Assembly: GCF_030704305.1 (NCBI RefSeq)
Contig: NZ_CP131935.1
Location: 2,666,001 to 2,730,000, forward strand
Direction: 5' to 3'
DNA from: Massilia sp. R2A-15
GTDB lineage: Bacteria; Pseudomonadota; Gammaproteobacteria; Burkholderiales; Burkholderiaceae_D
Length of the DNA: 64,000 nt
In this document: one piece after another, positions 63,016-64,000 of the stretch
Numbering within the stretch: position 1 is the stretch's first letter
Layout of the letters: every line of letters starts with the position of its first letter
Position numbers and translations under genes: made by a program
The notes under the pieces: generated by a model
Database searches by the model: none
Seen by the model: the letters and a program-made list of their open reading frames with translations, nothing else
What the model was told of the DNA's origin: nothing

Positions 63016-64000
63016 ATGAAATTACGACTGTTGGTATTGGGAGCCGCGCTGGCGGCAGGCGGCGCATTCGCCGCGCCGCGCGGGTTGACCGTGGAAGACC
63101 TGGCGACCATGGAGCGCGTGGGCAGCCCGGTGCTGTCGCCCGACGCGACCCGCGTGCTCTACACCGTGCGCACCACCGACATGGGCAAGAACCGCGGCCA
63201 TACCGACCTGTGGATGCTCGACCTGCGCACGCCGAACGCCGCGCCGAAGCGCCTGACCAGCGCCGACGCCAGCAGCAGCGATCCCGAATGGTCTCCTGCC
63301 GGCGACGCCATCTACTTCATGTCGCAGTCGCAGGTGTGGCGCATGCCGGCCGCCGGCGGCGCCGCGGCCAAGGTCACCGACCTGCCTGTCGATGTCGACA
63401 ACTTCCGCCTGTCGCCGCAGGGCGACCGCATCGCGCTCAGCCTGGCCGTGTTCCGCGACTGCGCCGACCTCGCCTGCACCGCCAAGCGCCTCGACGACAA
63501 GTCCAAGGTCAAGGCCAGCGGCCGCGTCTACGACCGCCTGTTCGTGCGCCACTGGGACACCTGGTCGGACCTGCGCAACAACGTGCTGTACTCGGCGCCG
63601 ATCGACGCCAGCGGCAAGGTCAGCGCCGCGCCGATCAGCCTGTCGGGCACCCTGGATGGCGACGTGCCGTCCAAGCCGTTCGGCGATCACGACGAATACC
63701 ACTTCAGCCCCGACGGCAAGACCATCGTGTTCGCCGCGCGCATCGCCGGCAAGACCGAATCGTGGTCGACCAACTTCGACCTGTATTCGGTGCCGGCCGC
63801 TGGCGGCACGCCGCAGAACTTGTCGGCCGAAAACAAGGCCTGGGATTCGAAGCCGATTTATTCGCCGGACGGCCGTACGATCGCCTACATCGCGATGGAC
63901 CGCCCCGGCTTCGAAGCGGACCGCTTCCACTTCATGCTGATCGATGTCGCCACCGGCAAGAAGCGCAAGCTGGCCGACAACTGGGACCGCTCGGTCGCCG
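63016..64000 (+). CDS. S9 family peptidase (DPP/acylaminoacyl peptidase type), 3' truncated by window
   Basis: 328 codons visible from the ATG at 63016 (GGAG eight bases upstream); the catalytic C-terminal half is past the window edge. Signal peptide MKLRLLVLGAALAAGGAFAA. Seven-bladed propeller begins LTVEDLATMERVGSPVLSPD with WD40-like/PD40 blades (DPEWSPAGDAIYFMSQSQVW, YHFSPDGKTIVFAARI, KPIYSPDGRTIAYIAMDRPG). Typical exported dipeptidyl-peptidase-like enzyme cleaving oligopeptides in the periplasm. Serine nucleophile not in view. Confidence 0.88.
   Translation, partial: MKLRLLVLGAALAAGGAFAAPRGLTVEDLATMERVGSPVLSPDATRVLYTVRTTDMGKNRGHTDLWMLDLRTPNAAPKRLTSADASSSDPEWSPAGDAIYFMSQSQVWRMPAAGGAAAKVTDLPVDVDNFRLSPQGDRIALSLAVFRDCADLACTAKRLDDKSKVKASGRVYDRLFVRHWDTWSDLRNNVLYSAPIDASGKVSAAPISLSGTLDGDVPSKPFGDHDEYHFSPDGKTIVFAARIAGKTESWSTNFDLYSVPAAGGTPQNLSAENKAWDSKPIYSPDGRTIAYIAMDRPGFEADRFHFMLIDVATGKKRKLADNWDRSVA

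Overview
The window reads as chromosome of a high-GC betaproteobacterium, most likely family Oxalobacteraceae, Massilia/Telluria group (inference). The basis is gene order typical of Burkholderiales (rpsO-pnp, ilvI-ilvH-ilvC ... pssA-leuA, iscR-S-U-A-hscB-hscA-fdx-iscX), a CTGT-N8-ACAG SOS box, dense housekeeping genes and two families of dispersed palindromic repeats in the gaps. Family A is a 27-bp palindrome, GGGGTCAGGTCC-ggc-GGACCTGACCCC with variants, often followed by a T run. Family B is a REP-type palindrome, GTCGTNCCTGCGCAGGCAGG followed by a CATRCTGAGC tail, usually in head-to-head pairs.

Layout. 1-5 kb: an M16 peptidase pair, an orphan HicB antitoxin, a GMC oxidoreductase, a YdeI-like protein and a decayed RelE/XRE toxin-antitoxin pair. 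5-8 kb: pnp and rpsO, each with a terminator, then a lipoprotein. 8.5-15.3 kb (minus): branched-chain amino-acid genes (ilvI, ilvH, ilvC, leuA) with pssA and a SIMPL protein. 15.7-17.9 kb (plus): a sigma-70-like factor with a probable membrane partner, a DUF3106 protein and an RDD membrane protein. 18-26.3 kb (minus): the full ISC iron-sulfur assembly operon under a probable IscR site, followed by translationally coupled methyltransferase, threonine aldolase and pseudouridine synthase genes. 26.4-33.2 kb: a uracil-DNA-glycosylase-like protein, a CBS protein, a maiA-fah-VOC operon, ChaC, a radical SAM gene with a near-perfect LexA box and a DTW-domain tRNA-modification gene. 33.2-46.6 kb: a chemoreceptor, a three-gene tripartite efflux operon, hydrolases, a PLP dehydratase, a CHRD lipoprotein and a solitary Wzc-type tyrosine kinase. 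46.9-52 kb: a bacteriophytochrome with its response regulator, convergent with a hybrid histidine kinase, and an SDR gene.

52-62.4 kb is the accessory, most dynamic part. Two 1207-bp IS110-family elements, apparently identical, lie in opposite orientation. They flank about 7.6 kb that holds an NTF2-like gene, a GST, a RoxA/MauG-like dihaem cytochrome, two tRNA-Asn genes, tyrB and uvrB. Both copies sit at exactly the same point in family B REPs (GTCGTAC / CT / GCGCAGG). Upstream of each transposase is a roughly 185-nt non-coding segment that reads as a bridge RNA. One loop carries GTCGTACCC and GCAG, matching the target. A second loop of the same design carries ACAGTATCT and TAAG, matching the element's own end junction. 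The second IS110 copy is nested in a 180-bp MITE-like element with IS4-type terminal repeats and an 11-bp target duplication, itself inserted in a family A palindrome. The window ends with two small ORFs and the 5' part of an S9 peptidase.

All assignments come from reading sequence and motifs. No database search or folding calculation was run.
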